This document shows, piece after piece, positions 1 through 16,033 of a stretch of 64,000 nt of DNA. Made by a program: the position numbers and the translations under genes. Each line of letters begins with the position of its first letter. The first letter of the stretch is position 1. This DNA comes from Camelus bactrianus (Eukaryota > Chordata > Mammalia > Artiodactyla > Camelidae): NCBI RefSeq assembly GCF_048773025.1, contig NC_133545.1, positions 10,744,001 through 10,808,000 on the forward strand, written 5' to 3'. The notes beneath the pieces were generated by a model. That model made no database searches. It saw nothing but the letters and a program-made list of their open reading frames with translations, and was not told the DNA's origin.

Positions 1-539
1 AGGGGCAGAAACATTTCACATGTTTGATGGGTATTTCATTTTCCCTGCACTAGATGACCTTGAGATTGAACCTCCAGTGTGTGGCCTCAACCTCATTTCA
101 CTAGATGGTGCTTCCTTTTGCTGCCTTTCAAACTATGACTTAAAATCTAGAGGGAGAAAAAGAGACCAACTTGCCTACGTAATGATAACACACTTACAGG
201 GGAAAACGTACGCAGAATCAAAAGACAAATAACAACATGGGAGAAACGTGAGCAGTTCTCACCCTAAGGGCTGATCTCCCCATCATGATGAACTCCTAGA
301 GATCAATAAGGAAATAATCCAGCAGCTCAATTAAACCAGCAAAGAACAGAGGCTCAGAAATAAGATCCAAATGCGCTTAAGCCACAGAAAGACACTTGCA
401 GTGATAGATACAAACTAAAACTGCATTGAAACGTTGCTTTTCACCAACTTGATTGACAACACTGAATTATGGAAGACCATTCTTTTTTGGCTAGTTGCTG
501 GTGAAATACATTGATTGCTGGTAGGAGTGCGAGATAATG

Positions 540-880
540 CGACCCTTTATAGGAGCAATTTGGAAACATCCATAAAACCTACAAATGTGCCTCCTGTTTC
601 ACCCAGCAATCCCACCTGTGGGAATTTATCCTGTAATCACACTTGCATACAAATGAAAAAAATGTGGGTAAAATATTTGCATTGTTTGGAATAGCAGAAA
701 GACTGGGAAACCCTTAAGTGCCCATCAGTAAGAAATTGGATAAATAAATTGTGATACATTCACAAATCAGAATGTTCTTCAGTGCTGAAAAAGAATGAAA
801 ATGTTTCATATTGCTATGGAAAGCTTAATACTGTTAATTGGATAAAAGCAAGCTATAAAATAATGTTCCTGTACCTGCTA
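540..880 (+). mobile_element. Old L1 3' fragment
   Basis: Contains the diverged ORF2-end block in which single-copy phrases such as CCCAGCAATCCCACC, CCCATCAGT and GGATAAATAAATTGTGATAC occur in L1 order. It is heavily mutated, so an ancient copy. Confidence 0.65.
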
Positions 881-2429
881 CCTTTGTCTAACAAAGGGGG
901 AAAATAAGAATTATACTTTTGTTTGCTTGATGCTACATAAACAGTGGAAGGTTACAAAGAGATGGATAAAAGAGATTACCTGTTAAGAATGAGTGGAGGA
1001 GGCAGAAGCAGAGTGTAAGTCAAATAAACATTTCTCAGTATCAACTTTATCGTGTTTTGATTTTTGAACCGTGCGGCTTTATTATCTATTTAAAATTAAA
1101 CTGAATAAAATTTTAAAAGAAAAATAACAATAAAGCACTGCTTTAAGTAATTTTAAAATCTGCTACTGAAAAAAAACCCTACATGTTTTATTAACAAAGT
1201 TATTCTTTTTTTCCAGAGAAGATCAGTTTATGCAAGCAGTTGTTTTATGGTCCTGAATTTGCATACCGAGTCTCTGATCAACTAGGGAGCTTGTGAAAAA
1301 TACGTATTTCTGAGTAGTCCCCAGGATATTTTGAGTTAAAAATCTCTAGGGTTGGGTTTATTAATTTATGTGTAAATAAACAATTAGCAGGGAATTACCC
1401 TGGGTATTTCTACTTCAGCACCAGGGGACCCACTTCTTGTCCCCAGGAGGAGAAGGGCAGGTGTCGGGTGCTAAGAAGAGCAGGGAGCTATCTGGTGGTG
1501 CTACGAGCTGGCTGCAACCACAGGGCTCGCAGTATTTACAGGAAAAGGGGAAAGGGGCTACAGTCTTTATTTAACCCAGGCCTGGTGACAGATCTCACAG
1601 TGCTCTACCATAGCCCGAATAAAAGTTCATTGATCGCTTTTATCAGTTGGAAAGTGGCAAGACCACTTCCTTGCTCCTCTTCCACAATGAGGACCACTCT
1701 CATCAATGCGGTGACTCACTTTGATCTTGCACCATGATTTTCCCATCTTATTTATGCACATTTTTCACCTGACAGTAATTTACTCCTTAAGTGGTTTCCT
1801 TTGACCAGCTAGCTGGGGACCCTCATCCCAACTGGCCTTACAAAGAATAATACTTCCCTGTCTTGGTTCCACTACTTTTAACCCTGCTGGGGTTTGTCCC
1901 AGCTTTGCCACTACTCTGTCATACTCTCAGCCGCCTGAGTGTACGCGAAGGCTTGTTTATTTTTCCCTGTAAAAGGAGTTTAGACCGGATAGGCAGGGAC
2001 CCAGCGGGGTCATTCTTCCTCTTGGACAGCAGGGAGCAGCCTTTCCTTATTTTTTGTTAGACCTAAGTGGCTGCAATCTCAGCGCGGCCGCTTGAGGGGG
2101 TGAGAGGAATGTGGATGGTGCCCGTGCCTTTCTTAAGGTGTGTTGGGATGTAGGGAGGAGACACACAACTAATATCTATGTGTCATTTTGAAAACTTTCA
2201 AGTATGTTAACAGACATTTTAACCCCGAATTTGTCTTCTAATTTCCCCAGATGAAATTGAAAGTTGAAGAGGCTAAAAGGGTCCCCAAAGGGGTGTGGGA
2301 TAAAAGACAGGGCTGGAACCAGTGCCCAGGCGCCGCCACTTCAGTTCCCAGGCTCTGGTAGACGTGGCACCTGCTAGCCCCCCCACCCCCAGCCCCACCA
2401 CCGTAGCCAGGCTGTGGGGCTCCCAACCA

Positions 2430-2630
2430 GCCTGCTTGGACCTTGGACAAGTTACTGAACCTTTTGAAACTCCAGTCTCCTATCTGTAAAATGGGAAGGA
2501 TGATGATGATGATGATAAATAGAATCACACCTACCGTCCGGAGCTGTTGTGAGAAATAACTGAGAGAATACACGTAAAGTTTTATCATGGTGCCTGCAGG
2601 GAGTAAAGACGATATTACTGTCGGTTTCAC
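2430..2630 (+). repeat. MIR SINE
   Basis: MIR core order is visible: GACCTTGGACAAGTTACT, then ATCTGTAAAATGGGAAGGAT, then GTTGTGAGAAATAACTGAGA. A GATGAT run has expanded inside it. Confidence 0.85.
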
Positions 2631-2640
2631 AGAGGGTCCT

Positions 2641-2822
2641 GGTCTAGGGCTGTCACTTTGACTTCAGAATGACTTGGAAGTCTTGTTAAAATGCAACTTC
2701 CTGGGCTCTGTCTCAGAGCTTCTGGCTCAGTGGGTCTGGTGTGGGGCCCAGGAATTTGCATTTCTCCTAAATTCCCAGGTGATGCTGGTGCCGCTGGTCC
2801 AGGGGCCACCCTTGGAGAACCG
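2641..2822. mobile_element. MER5A-like hAT-Charlie MITE
   Basis: Shows the MER5A phrases GGTCTGGTGTGGGGCCCAGG and CCCAGGTGATGCTG, ending in GGAGAACC. A non-autonomous DNA transposon fossil of placental-ancestor age. Confidence 0.8.
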
Positions 2823-3240
2823 TCCTCCTGGAAGGCTCTTTCTTCCTTCCGTACATTTCCCTCCAGGCCTAGCTCATACTCTGTTCATTTGATCACTGGT
2901 GGCCTACTCTGCCCCAGCTGTGGTTTGATCAGTAGATACACCAGGTTGAGCAAGACCAGATTTCTTCCCCAGGAAGCTCACGGCTGAAGGCCAAGGCAGA
3001 CACATCCATGTACACCAGCAGCATGAGCAGACGTGTGATAGGGGAAAGCGTGGGAGGGAAGGAGGATTCCTCACTCAGGCCAGAGGGTCAGCAGGGCCAG
3101 GGCAGGGGTGTGGGGATGAGGGTCAGGAGCAGAAGGAGTCAAAGACTTTTCTGAAGAGGGTGAAGGGGTGGGTAAGACCAGAGCCCCTCAGGAAGTGCCG
3201 AGGGCAGGGGAGGAGCTGGAGAGATGTTGAGTTGCGGGGC

Positions 3241-3298
3241 TAATGGGCCACAGGTTGATGGATCACAGGCTGATGGACCAAAGGGTGATGGACCACAG
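3241..3298. repeat. 15-bp minisatellite, about four units
   Basis: Imperfect 14-15 bp units resembling YTGATGGACCACAGG, in direct tandem, about 110 bp downstream of the trypsinogen polyadenylation signal. Confidence 0.75.
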
Positions 3299-3410
3299 TT
3301 GCAGCTAGAGATGGGGGTGGACCCTGTCTGGCCTTGGGTGGGAGGATGTTCCCCAGAGTGAGGGGGCTGGAGGGAGCAGATGCAGACCTGAGCAATGGGA
3401 GCAGAGTCAC

Positions 3411-3416
3411 TTTATT
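3411..3416 (-). terminator. Polyadenylation signal of the trypsinogen gene
   Basis: Reads AATAAA on the minus strand, 27 bp past the TAA stop at 3444-3446. The short 3' UTR is normal for this gene family. Confidence 0.85.
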
Positions 3417-3443
3417 AGCATAACGATGGCAGAGGGATAGGGT

Positions 3444-7184
<3,741 letters not shown>

Positions 7185-7221
7185 GGTGGCAGAAGTCTAA
7201 TTGAGTGGGTGACGGGGAGCC

Positions 7222-7227
7222 TTTATA
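7222..7227 (-). promoter_or_regulatory. TATA box of the trypsinogen gene
   Basis: Reads TATAAA on the minus strand, about 38 bp 5' of the trypsinogen ATG. This fits the very short 5' UTR typical of pancreatic trypsinogens. Confidence 0.8.
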
Positions 7228-8944
7228 CCTCCCAAGGAGAGGGAGAGGGATGTAGGTGAGGGTGGAGGGCCACCGCTCCTCCCAGGACAAACACACCTGC
7301 AGCTTTCCCTTTCCTGGTGTCTTGCATCAGTTCTGCTATGTTTGGCCGCTCTGTGGACTCAGGACCTGCGGGAGATAAGGAACCTTACTTCTGAGGACAG
7401 AGAGGAAGACCAGCTGAGCCCAGGAGGATTCTGGGGTGAGGGAAACAGGGGAAGCCAAGACCCCACACATCACAGTTGGGCCTTCTTAAGCAGAGGAGGT
7501 GACAGTTAGGAGGAGGGAGAATGATCTGGGCCCCTAGGAATCCTCTGACCTCACAGAGATTAACTTACTTTAAGAAAAGGCTGCTACTGGGAGCACACTT
7601 GGCTTCCCAGTATCCTGGAGTCCCAAGAGAGGAAGGAGGTCCTGACTAAGCCATAGCTGTAAGCGGGAAGACCTTTCTCAAGTCCAAACCGCTGGGGAGG
7701 AAGGTCAAATCCAAAGCCTTGGGGAACCAGGATCCCAACACCAAGACGTGATGAGATGGGAGAGGCAGAGCTTCTTGGGAGTCTGGCCTTTCAGCTGGCT
7801 CTCCTTCCTACCGAGCCTTGTGGACGAGGACTGTTTGGAAGGAGGAGGGGCCAAGGGTTAAGTAGGTGTTTACCTGATACATTTGTGGGGATAGGGGACC
7901 AGTACCATGTTCCCCCTCTTCCTCACTATGAAGACACTGGTCTTTCTCACCGCTCATGCTGCCGTAGGTTCTCTTTAAGCAGCCTCGTGGTTGTGCTAGG
8001 AAACTGTACTCAGGGTGAAGGAAATTGCCCCCACCCGCTAGAAGCTGGCAGCCTGAGCTGGAATTTTAAGCTCCAGATCAGAAATTAGGAAAGGTTTGGA
8101 CAATGGTAAATTGGGGTCCTGATCAGAGAATCAGCCGTAGGTAGAGAGACTGGCACTCAGTTATAAAGGTCGAGTATTAGGTGATTGATAACAAAGTTGA
8201 AGGTGGGGTAATTCTGGAATTTTCCATTTTAGATGCAGTGGGACTATTTTGCTAAGCTCAGTACAGAGTGAATCTTCCCAGAAACAATCTCAGTTTGCAA
8301 ACTTCCATGGCCATTAAGACACAGCCCTCCCTGTATCTTATTGAGACACAGTCTGGCCAGAGGGGCAAGAGACGGAACTGGAGCCTGTGCTTGAGTCTAA
8401 CGATGTGAACCAGGTGGAGGAGGCTGCCTGTGAGGAGACTTCTCAGCTGCTCTGAGCACAGGGTTCGTGACCGGCAGTAGTGGGCAGAGCTCCCACTTTT
8501 CTTGGAAAGGTAACAATGAGCGAACGTTCTGGAGATGGTGAACACAGTGAGAAAAGCTCGGAAGTCTGGTGGTGAGACAGGAGGTAGGCTGGGGGGATGG
8601 AGGAAATGGAACTAGAGGGAGGTGAGGGTGGGGCTCACGGCTTGAGAGGGACCACGGGGTGTCTCCTGGCCCAGTGCCTGGCACTGCTGGAAGCCAGCTT
8701 CTCCACACCAGGACACCCACCCACCCACGGCTCAGAGCTCTGCCCTCTCCCTCTGCGCACCCTCTGTTCCCTGCTGGGCTCCTGTCTAGGTGGGGATGCT
8801 GATAGATTCTTGCAGTGCCTGGCAGCTTTTATATGGAAGAGCTTTCACACCTGCCGACAGCGATGGGAAGCTGATGCCCATTTGTGTGGAATTTCAAGTC
8901 TCACTGATCATAAATGTTTTGACGCGAGGTGCGCAGAACAACAT

Positions 8945-9045
8945 TAGTTCCATTTACAGAGGATGAGACTAAGAATAAGAAAGGTTGTGTCTCACCCAAG
9001 AATACAGATCTACAAGTGGTAGAGCTGGCCTCAAGGCTCCAGAAA
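8945..9045 (-). repeat. MIR SINE fragment
   Basis: Antisense MIR phrases (CCATTTACAGAGGATGAGAC and AAGTGGTAGAGCTGG) are in order. Confidence 0.65.
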
Positions 9046-9899
9046 GGCCTGGGAGAGCGTTGCGAGGCGTGGGAATCACTGCAGATGGCAGCTAAGGGGT
9101 CAAGCCAGAGGACAAACTACTTCCTGACCCCCAGTGATGCTTGTCTCCTGGAGGGGAGTAGAAGAGTGAATTAATCTTCCACCTGACACCTGGCTTCACA
9201 GCCTTACCTTGCCACGGTCATGGGTCCCTCCAGGACACGTCTAATGGATGGCACACCTCTCTGTGGCCACAGGTAGCTGACCTAGGTTGTGAAGTCTCCA
9301 TAATGGGGACTTTTTCTGAAATATCAAATATGCTATTTTGTTTTGTCCCCCCATTATGGGGTCTTTATAGGAAGTCCTACTGTAAGATAGAGACCCTTCC
9401 TCTGCATGCCAGCGTGCCCTGGACAGGTCTGGGGTGGTGGGTGATCCTTGGTAGAAGATAAGATATTATCTTGGGAAAAGGGAGAAAGTTTTTGGATTGG
9501 TGCTTGCGGCTCTGACTCTGTCTAAAAGGGAACTCCCAAGTTTGGGGGCTTTGCTGGGTCTAAAGCCTATAGACTAACCTCCTGACATTTTGCACTCCTC
9601 ATTAGAGTAAGCCAGCCCACCCACAACACGGTGTGATGTGAGTTTCTGTCAAAGTAGCAGGGATCGCCATACAGACAAAGGAGAGAGACGTGGGTGGAAG
9701 CCATTCCCTCATACTCTAGGCTCAGATGTGTAGAATGGATCAGGTCCACCTTTGCCCAAATTCAGTTTGGATAAGTCAGTGCAGCTCTTGGCACAATCAT
9801 TCTAGTTCATATTTAGTGCTTGGTGTATCAAGCCACTGCCTTTGAATTAGGATAATAGTGCATAGTTTCTGTGTGCTTACTACACCAATTGTTGCGAGT

Positions 9900-10215
9900 C
9901 CTTCACGGACCTTTTTTTCCCCTTTATTATCATAACCACCTATGGGTTGACTGTTTCATAGATGACAAGACGAGGTTTGTGGAGTGAAGTAAATTTTCAA
10001 GGCCACACAGCCAGCAGGGGTTGAAGCGCGGCCCCCCGATGCCCGAGCCTGCATGCTCTACCACAAAACGAAAGTCGATCCTCAGCCTCATGAGGCGGGC
10101 AGCAGGTAGCATTTCCTCCTCTTTGTACTGATGAAAAAATCTAAGCTAAGAAGTTAAGTGACTTCTCCACGGTCACCCCGTGGTCACTCACATAAATGAC
10201 ACCAGAACCTTTCTC
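9900..10215 (-). repeat. Two MIR fragments, antisense
   Basis: 9900-10060 has AAGGCCACACAGCCAGCAGG followed by a diverged GAACC-type block. 10105-10215 has ACTGATGAAAAAATCTAAGC then AAGTGACTTCTCC. Together they look like two adjacent antisense MIRs. Confidence 0.65.
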
Positions 10216-11587
10216 TGTTGAAGATACGTTCATTTCCCATCATGTTGTCACACATGCTGGAGTCTTTCCAACCTCCCACTCATCTGAAAAGTAGACTTTT
10301 GTCAGATTCCAAAGCCCTAGTTTCTTTAAAAAAAAAAAAAAAAAAAATTTGCCTCCCCAAGCCCCCCCACCCCCCCCCAGCACAGGTATTTCTCAGCTCT
10401 GAGTCACCTCCTCCCTGGCATCCGGTGTCCTTTACCACCTCCAACCAGATTATCAAATTCTGGGCTATCTTTTCTCAAAACTCCCAGATCCTCCCCACCT
10501 CCACTAATTTTTTCTGAACTGCGTATTTTCTTCATTGTGCAATTTCTCCTTCTCCAATAAGAGCGATTTCCTTGAATATCTCTGCCTGGGAATCACTGAG
10601 TCTGGACAGTGAAGGGGCGCTCTGTGCGATCAGGAAAAATTGAAGGGTGAGGCAGATGCTGGAGGCGTAGACTGGTCAGGGCTGGCTGGCTAAATGGAGA
10701 AGCCTGCTCCTCCTCCCCAGCCCCCTTCTGCTCCCCACCTCGAAGCAAGGAAGATGGGCAAGTTTTATGCCTGGGGGCCGTCCATTTGTGTATTGTATCT
10801 GTTCTTCAGGCTGATATAGAGGGGTAACTAGGGGAGGGTCTAGCAATGAAAGGTTTTTATCTAAAGATAGAGTGGTTCCTGTAACGTAATGGTCTTTCGG
10901 TTCACATTCCAGTCCCTCCTTGTCTGGTCCCTGGGCTTCTTAAGTGACTTCAGTGTCACTGAAGAGTGAGCAGAGGAAGCCCGTAGACAGTCTGGCAGCC
11001 ATGACTTGTCCCATGATGCTCAGGGCTTAATAGATGACATGCATTTCTTTTTCTAAATCATATTAGATGCAGACTGAGCCCCACAAGCCAAGTTCAGTGA
11101 TAAGTCTAGTCAACTGAGCTCCCTCCACTCTTTTGGGTTTTCAGAAACCCTAGACTGTGTTGTCCACTTGGGATGCAGCCAATGGTCAGTCCACTTCCTA
11201 CAGGCTAACCTGTCCAGGAGGATCTCCTGAAGGCTCCCAAGGCCCGGGACTGAGCGCTCAGTCCACACAGGCGCCCACGCGGTTCCACCTGAGGACCACT
11301 CAAGTTCAGGGCCATTGCGTTTGCCTCTCTAGAACCCATCACACCTGTGCCCTTTCCCAGTCTGGGGGTGGGGCAGCCGATGGAGCCGCCCATGCTACTG
11401 GGACACCTTTCTACTCAAATAGAAAGGAAAAGCGTCTGCTCCCCCTCCCGTTAGAACAATCTAGTTCATTTTTTTAACGGGCTTACATTGTCTAAACTCA
11501 AATGCTTTTGTAGAGTTTTTCTCCAGGGAAGTCATTATTGCTTAGCCAACTCTTCTCTTTTCTTCTGAATCATATTTATTTACTCAG

Positions 11588-12504
11588 AGTATTATTTGCT
11601 CAGACTGCCTTAACAAAACCCCACAGACCTGGTGTCTTGAACAACAGAAAGCTATTTGCTCACAGTTCTGGGAACTCGAAGTCCACGATCAAGGTGTTGA
11701 TAAAAGAAATTTTCACATACTGGGGAAAGTCATTCTGGCTCCTACCTGAATTAACTTGAATTTTATGCTACCTAAAATAGCCTATTTGTGGCTTATCAAC
11801 CATACATTGTACATCTGCTTTAATTATTATAGAACAAGACACATCGATCAGAAGTAAAGAATGTCCATGTTAAAAATAAAAATTAAATGCTTCCCTTCCT
11901 GGGAGACCAGCACTGGTCCCTCTTTGCTGGTAAGACTCTTGTTTCAGATGCCAAGGCCATACTGACTCTCTGTGTATGTGCTGGTCTTTTTTTTTTTTTT
12001 TTTTTAAACTTTGAAGGAATGTATCGCTGACTTGTTCAATGTTCTTTGTTCTGACAAGACATAAAACTGTGCTGAAAGCCACGCTTCTACAGAGCAGTTC
12101 CTCAGTTATTTGAAAAGCTCTCTGCTGGGCTGTAGTTCTCCATTTGGCTCAACACAACTCCTTTCTATTCCTATTACAGATTGTTTATTGATTACTTTCC
12201 TTGACAGCGTCAGCAGGGTTGGTTCTCCTGAGGCCTCGCTCCTCGGCTTGCAGACGGCCTCTGTCTCCCTGCGTCCCCACGTGGCCTTTCCTCTGTACGC
12301 ACATCCTGGGTGTCTCTCCCTGTACGCCCTCATCTCTTCTGATGAGAACACCAGCCAGACTGGATTAAGTCCATTGTAATGGCCTCATTTCAGCTTAATT
12401 ATCTCTTTAAAGACCCTATCTCCAAATACAGTTACATTCTAAAGGACTGGGGTTAGGACTGAAACATATGACTTTTAGGGGAACACAGGTCAGTCCGTAA
12501 CACT
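11588..12504 (-). mobile_element. MaLR (MLT1-type) LTR fossil split by an insert
   Basis: Two parts (11588-11700 and about 12205-12504) carry the antisense MLT1 phrases AACAACAGAAAGCTATTTGC and AAAGACCCTATCTCCAAATA. About 500 bp of other, unassigned DNA lies between them. An old, broken fossil with no internal retroviral genes nearby. Confidence 0.8.
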
Positions 12505-12681
12505 AAATATTTACTGAATTCCAGTGATGGTCCTGCTGTTTTTCTAAGCTACATGGAAACAGCAATGGAGAAGATACCAGTAGTCTTTGCTTTCATGGCA
12601 TTTATGTGTGTGCATGTCCACACACGTAAGGAGGTATAGGAGAGGCAGACAGTACATTTAAAAATACATATTATGTATATA

Positions 12682-12900
12682 CAGTTGACCCTTGAACAAA
12701 ATGGGATTCGAGCTGTGTGAGTCTACTTATACACAGATTTCTTTTTCCCAATAAAAACTATAATATTACACTATCTGGGGTTGATTCAATCCACCAATGT
12801 GGAACTTCAGATACGGAGGGCTGACTATTTAAAGTCACAAGTGGATTTTCAACTGTGCACAAGTTTGGTCCCTAAGCTGCACCTTGTTAAGGATCAACTA
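12682..12900. mobile_element. Tigger2/MER28-like pogo MITE
   Basis: The left end CAGTTGACCCTTGAACAA pairs with a right end whose reverse complement is TAGTTGATCCTTAACAA. TA dinucleotides flank both ends. About 220 bp and no transposase, so non-autonomous. Confidence 0.8.
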
Positions 12901-13145
12901 TATCTTTATATCAGAGTAGTGATTGGGTGTTAGGATAAAGAGATAATAGATGTGAGTGACTGGAGGCTGGGTCCACAAGTGGCCTATTAGGTAAGAAGGT
13001 CAGGAATGCTGTTTGTGGGGAGACGGTATTTGAGTTGAGAACTGATTAAGAAGATACCAGCCCTGTGAAGGTGGGGTGAGGGTGCCTTTCATTATTCAAT
13101 GCTGAGTCTATAATAGAAATAAAGAGACATATTCAACCACAGGTT

Positions 13146-13870
13146 TTTTAAATTGAAGTATAGTTGATTTACAATGTTGTGTTAGTTTTAGGTGTACAGC
13201 ATAGTGATTCAGTTATACATGTATACATGTGTATATATATTCTTTTTCAGATTCTTTTCCATTATAGGTTATTACAAGATACTGAATATAGTTCCCTGTG
13301 CTGTACAGTAGGATCTTGTTGCTTATCTATTTTATGTGTAGTAGTTTGTATCTGTTAATCCCAAACTTCTAATTTACACCCCCCACCTTTCCCCTTTGGT
13401 AACCATAAGTTTGTTTTCTATGTCTATGAGTCTGCTTCTGTTTTGTAAATAAGTTCAATTGTGTCATTTTTTTGATTCCACAGATAAGTGATATCATATG
13501 ATACTTGTCTTTGTCTGATTACCTCACTTGGTATGATAATCTCTAGGTCCATCTATATTGCTGTAAATGGCATTATTTCATTCTTTTTTATGGCTGAGTA
13601 GTATTCCACTGTGTGTGTGTATGTGTGTGTGTGTGGGGGTATATATATATATGTCACAACTGCTTTATCCAGTCATCTGTTGATGGACATTTAGGTTGCT
13701 TCCATGACTTAGCTATTGTAAATAGTGCTGCTAGGAACATTGCGGCACATGAATCTTTTTGAATTCCTGTGGATATATGCCCAGGAGAGAGATAGCTGGA
13801 TAACAATAATTCCATTTTTAGTTTTTTTTTTTTAATGGAATTTCCATACTGTTTTCCATAGTGGCTGAAA
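13146..13870 (-). mobile_element. L1 3' end, cetartiodactyl type
   Basis: Antisense L1 tail starting ATTGAAGTATAGTTGATT, through AGTTCCCTGTGCTGTACAG and GGCTGAGTAGTATTCCACTG, to the CATACTGTTTTCCATAGTGG block of ORF2. 5'-truncated. A TG/TA microsatellite has grown inside it (about 13611-13654). Confidence 0.9.
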
Positions 13871-15994
13871 CAAATTAGGGGAATAAACTAAAAATATAAC
13901 CAAACAGGCAGTAAACAAGGATAATTATTTCTCTTGGTCTTGGCTTCAGGTGGAGGATTAAAGAGTTTGATCTGAATATTCATGACCACTAGGTAGTCAG
14001 CTCTTTGGGTTTGGCATAGACACTGTAAGGCCAGGAAGATGGACGCTGAGAATTATAAAATAAAATATCAGGTCTGTTGTCCCCCTAATTGTTTGACAGA
14101 GGCAAAAAATAAATATTTCCTAGAAAACCCAGCTATACTCTACGAATTAGGGAAAACACGAGGGTGAATTGATAATATCAAATTACATAATGCACAAGGA
14201 AATAAGCCACCCCGAGTAAGAGGCAGCCGAAACCACAAGAAAACCAGATGCATAAAGTCATCAGACATCAGCATTAACAGAGAAAGATTCCAAGTGTAAG
14301 TTCGATATTTTTAAAGAAATAAAATAACTGAAAAATACACGGGGAGCAAGAAGCTTCAAAAATGACTGCTCACATTTATAAAAGTCCCAAGTAGATTTTC
14401 TAGGAATGAAAATATAATTTACATCAAAAAGTCAACTGAAAAGTGATACAGCTTATTTGCAGCTCACATGTGAATTAGTTGATGGGATAGAGGATCTAAA
14501 GAATGTATCCCGCAGGCAGCACAGAGAAGCAGAAAGAGGGAAGTGTGAGTGGATAGAGTCTAGACGATACGGGGAACGAAAGCTGATCAAAGGCTAGAGC
14601 TACGTTTCAGGCCATCTCCCCCATGAAACGTGGACCGCCAGATTCACGGACTGAAGTTCTGGCCCTTGCAAAGACCTTCCTCTGTAAAGAAACGTGTTCA
14701 CTGTAATGATGACTGCAGAGTAAAGTGCAACCTATGCAGGCAACATGCCCGTGGTTTTTTCAACTGAAAATAGGGGATTTCCCATGAAAACCTGAGTGTG
14801 GGTTGAAGGTAAAGAGGCTCGGCTGGGGGCGGGGAGAGCGGTGGAATAGGAATGTGCGCCATGAAGCTGGAATTTGCTCCTGCCATCAAATCGTGCCTTT
14901 TTCAACCTACGCATGGGTCTTGTCTTAATGATAGGTTTCCACTTCGTATCAGAAAAATCAGTGTGTGTCCGAATTTCTAGTTTTTCAGATCGGATAACAA
15001 CCAGTTCTGAATGCTGTGATGAGGCATTTAGTACAGAGCCAGGAGCAGGTTTTCAAAGAAAGAACAGTTGTTGGCAGGTCGTATGAGTTTCCACCAAAAC
15101 TGCTTGCATCTGCCTTCTGATTCTCTTTTTTGGGAAAGCCAAGGGCCCTGCAGAGCATCCCTATCTGCCACGGGCTCGTCAAGAACGCCTGAGCCTGCCT
15201 GGCCTGCGGTCCAGGTGGCTGGGCCATTCCCAGCACAGCCTTGCTCTGCTACAGAACTGTCTCTTGCATGGGCCCAGCCATACAGATTAGACAGTAAATG
15301 GACCAGAGCAGCACACCCGGAAGCAGTAGATGTTAGCACCCACGTCTAGAGTGTCCAGTAAGCATTGCACCTCTTCCTCCACGGCAGATGATGTAAGATG
15401 CAGTAGCTTACCTGTCCCTTTCGAGGACACTCCAACATGTCTCACATCTGTAAACCACTCAAAAGCACACCAAGGTGGCAGGCCCCTGAAGTTTTGCAGA
15501 TTACCGTTGGTCTGGCATGCCTTTGACATCCCCAGGCAGCTAGACTGCTTTACAATTTCTGTTCACCAAGAACAATCAGCGTAAGGCCATCCATGCGACG
15601 GGCCAGTATGGTAGCAAGATGACTAAGGGCCTCGTGAACCGTGCTGATGGAGAACGGGCTAAGTGTAGCCTCGAGACAAAATAGTTAAATGGTATTTGGG
15701 ACTCTGCCACTTCAAGGCAAACTGTACCTGATTGTGTTTACCGAGTATTTCTAAACACTCTTCTGGAAGAAATTTTGTCCTCACCCTCCAGGAGCCACCC
15801 TTCTTGTCTGCGGGTGGAGCCCTCCAGGCGGGTCCTCCAGACCCTCTCCCCGTCCCCAGCCTACTTGTTCATGCTCACAGCCACCCACCAACACACAGGC
15901 GGCTGCATCTGCCTGAGAGCTGCGGTTTCCTGCCTCTACCAGCCTCCCAGGGATGTCAGGCCCAGCCGGGTGGGAGCCGGCAGGAGGGAGCCAG

Positions 15995-16033
15995 GGTTCT
16001 TGCTCAGATCTGTGATCTGGGCCCAGCACTGTG
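15995..16033 (-). other. 23-RSS of TRBV29
   Basis: Heptamer CACAGTG (16027-16033, consensus), a 23-bp spacer, and nonamer GCAAGAACC (15995-16003, 7 of 9 matches to ACAAAAACC). This is a complete V-type recombination signal. Confidence 0.93.

Larger units (their letters stand above)
1..3400. other. Intergenic, 3' flank of trypsinogen
   Basis: No gene is seen. It holds an old L1 fragment (about 540-880, plus strand), a MIR (about 2430-2630, plus), a MER5A-like hAT element (about 2641-2822) and a short minisatellite (3241-3298). No TRB D, J or C segment is recognisable. A weak MER5-like stretch lies near 1280-1350. Confidence 0.6.
7230..15990. other. Intergenic between trypsinogen and TRBV29
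   Basis: No V gene, exon or RNA gene is recognised. Contents: a conserved-looking but unassigned 7.3-8.8 kb stretch, MIRs (about 8945-9045, 9900-10060, 10105-10215), a small inverted repeat (9298-9359), a poly-A followed by a C-rich tract (10328-10378), an LTR fossil (11588-12504), a Tigger2-like MITE (12682-12900) and an L1 3' end (13146-13870). From 13.9 to 15.9 kb I see nothing assignable. Confidence 0.6.

Noticed and set aside
1-3400. Search for TRBD, TRBJ, TRBC or TRBV30
   Set aside because: No FGXG J motif with a 12-RSS, no constant-domain exon and no plus-strand V gene was found.
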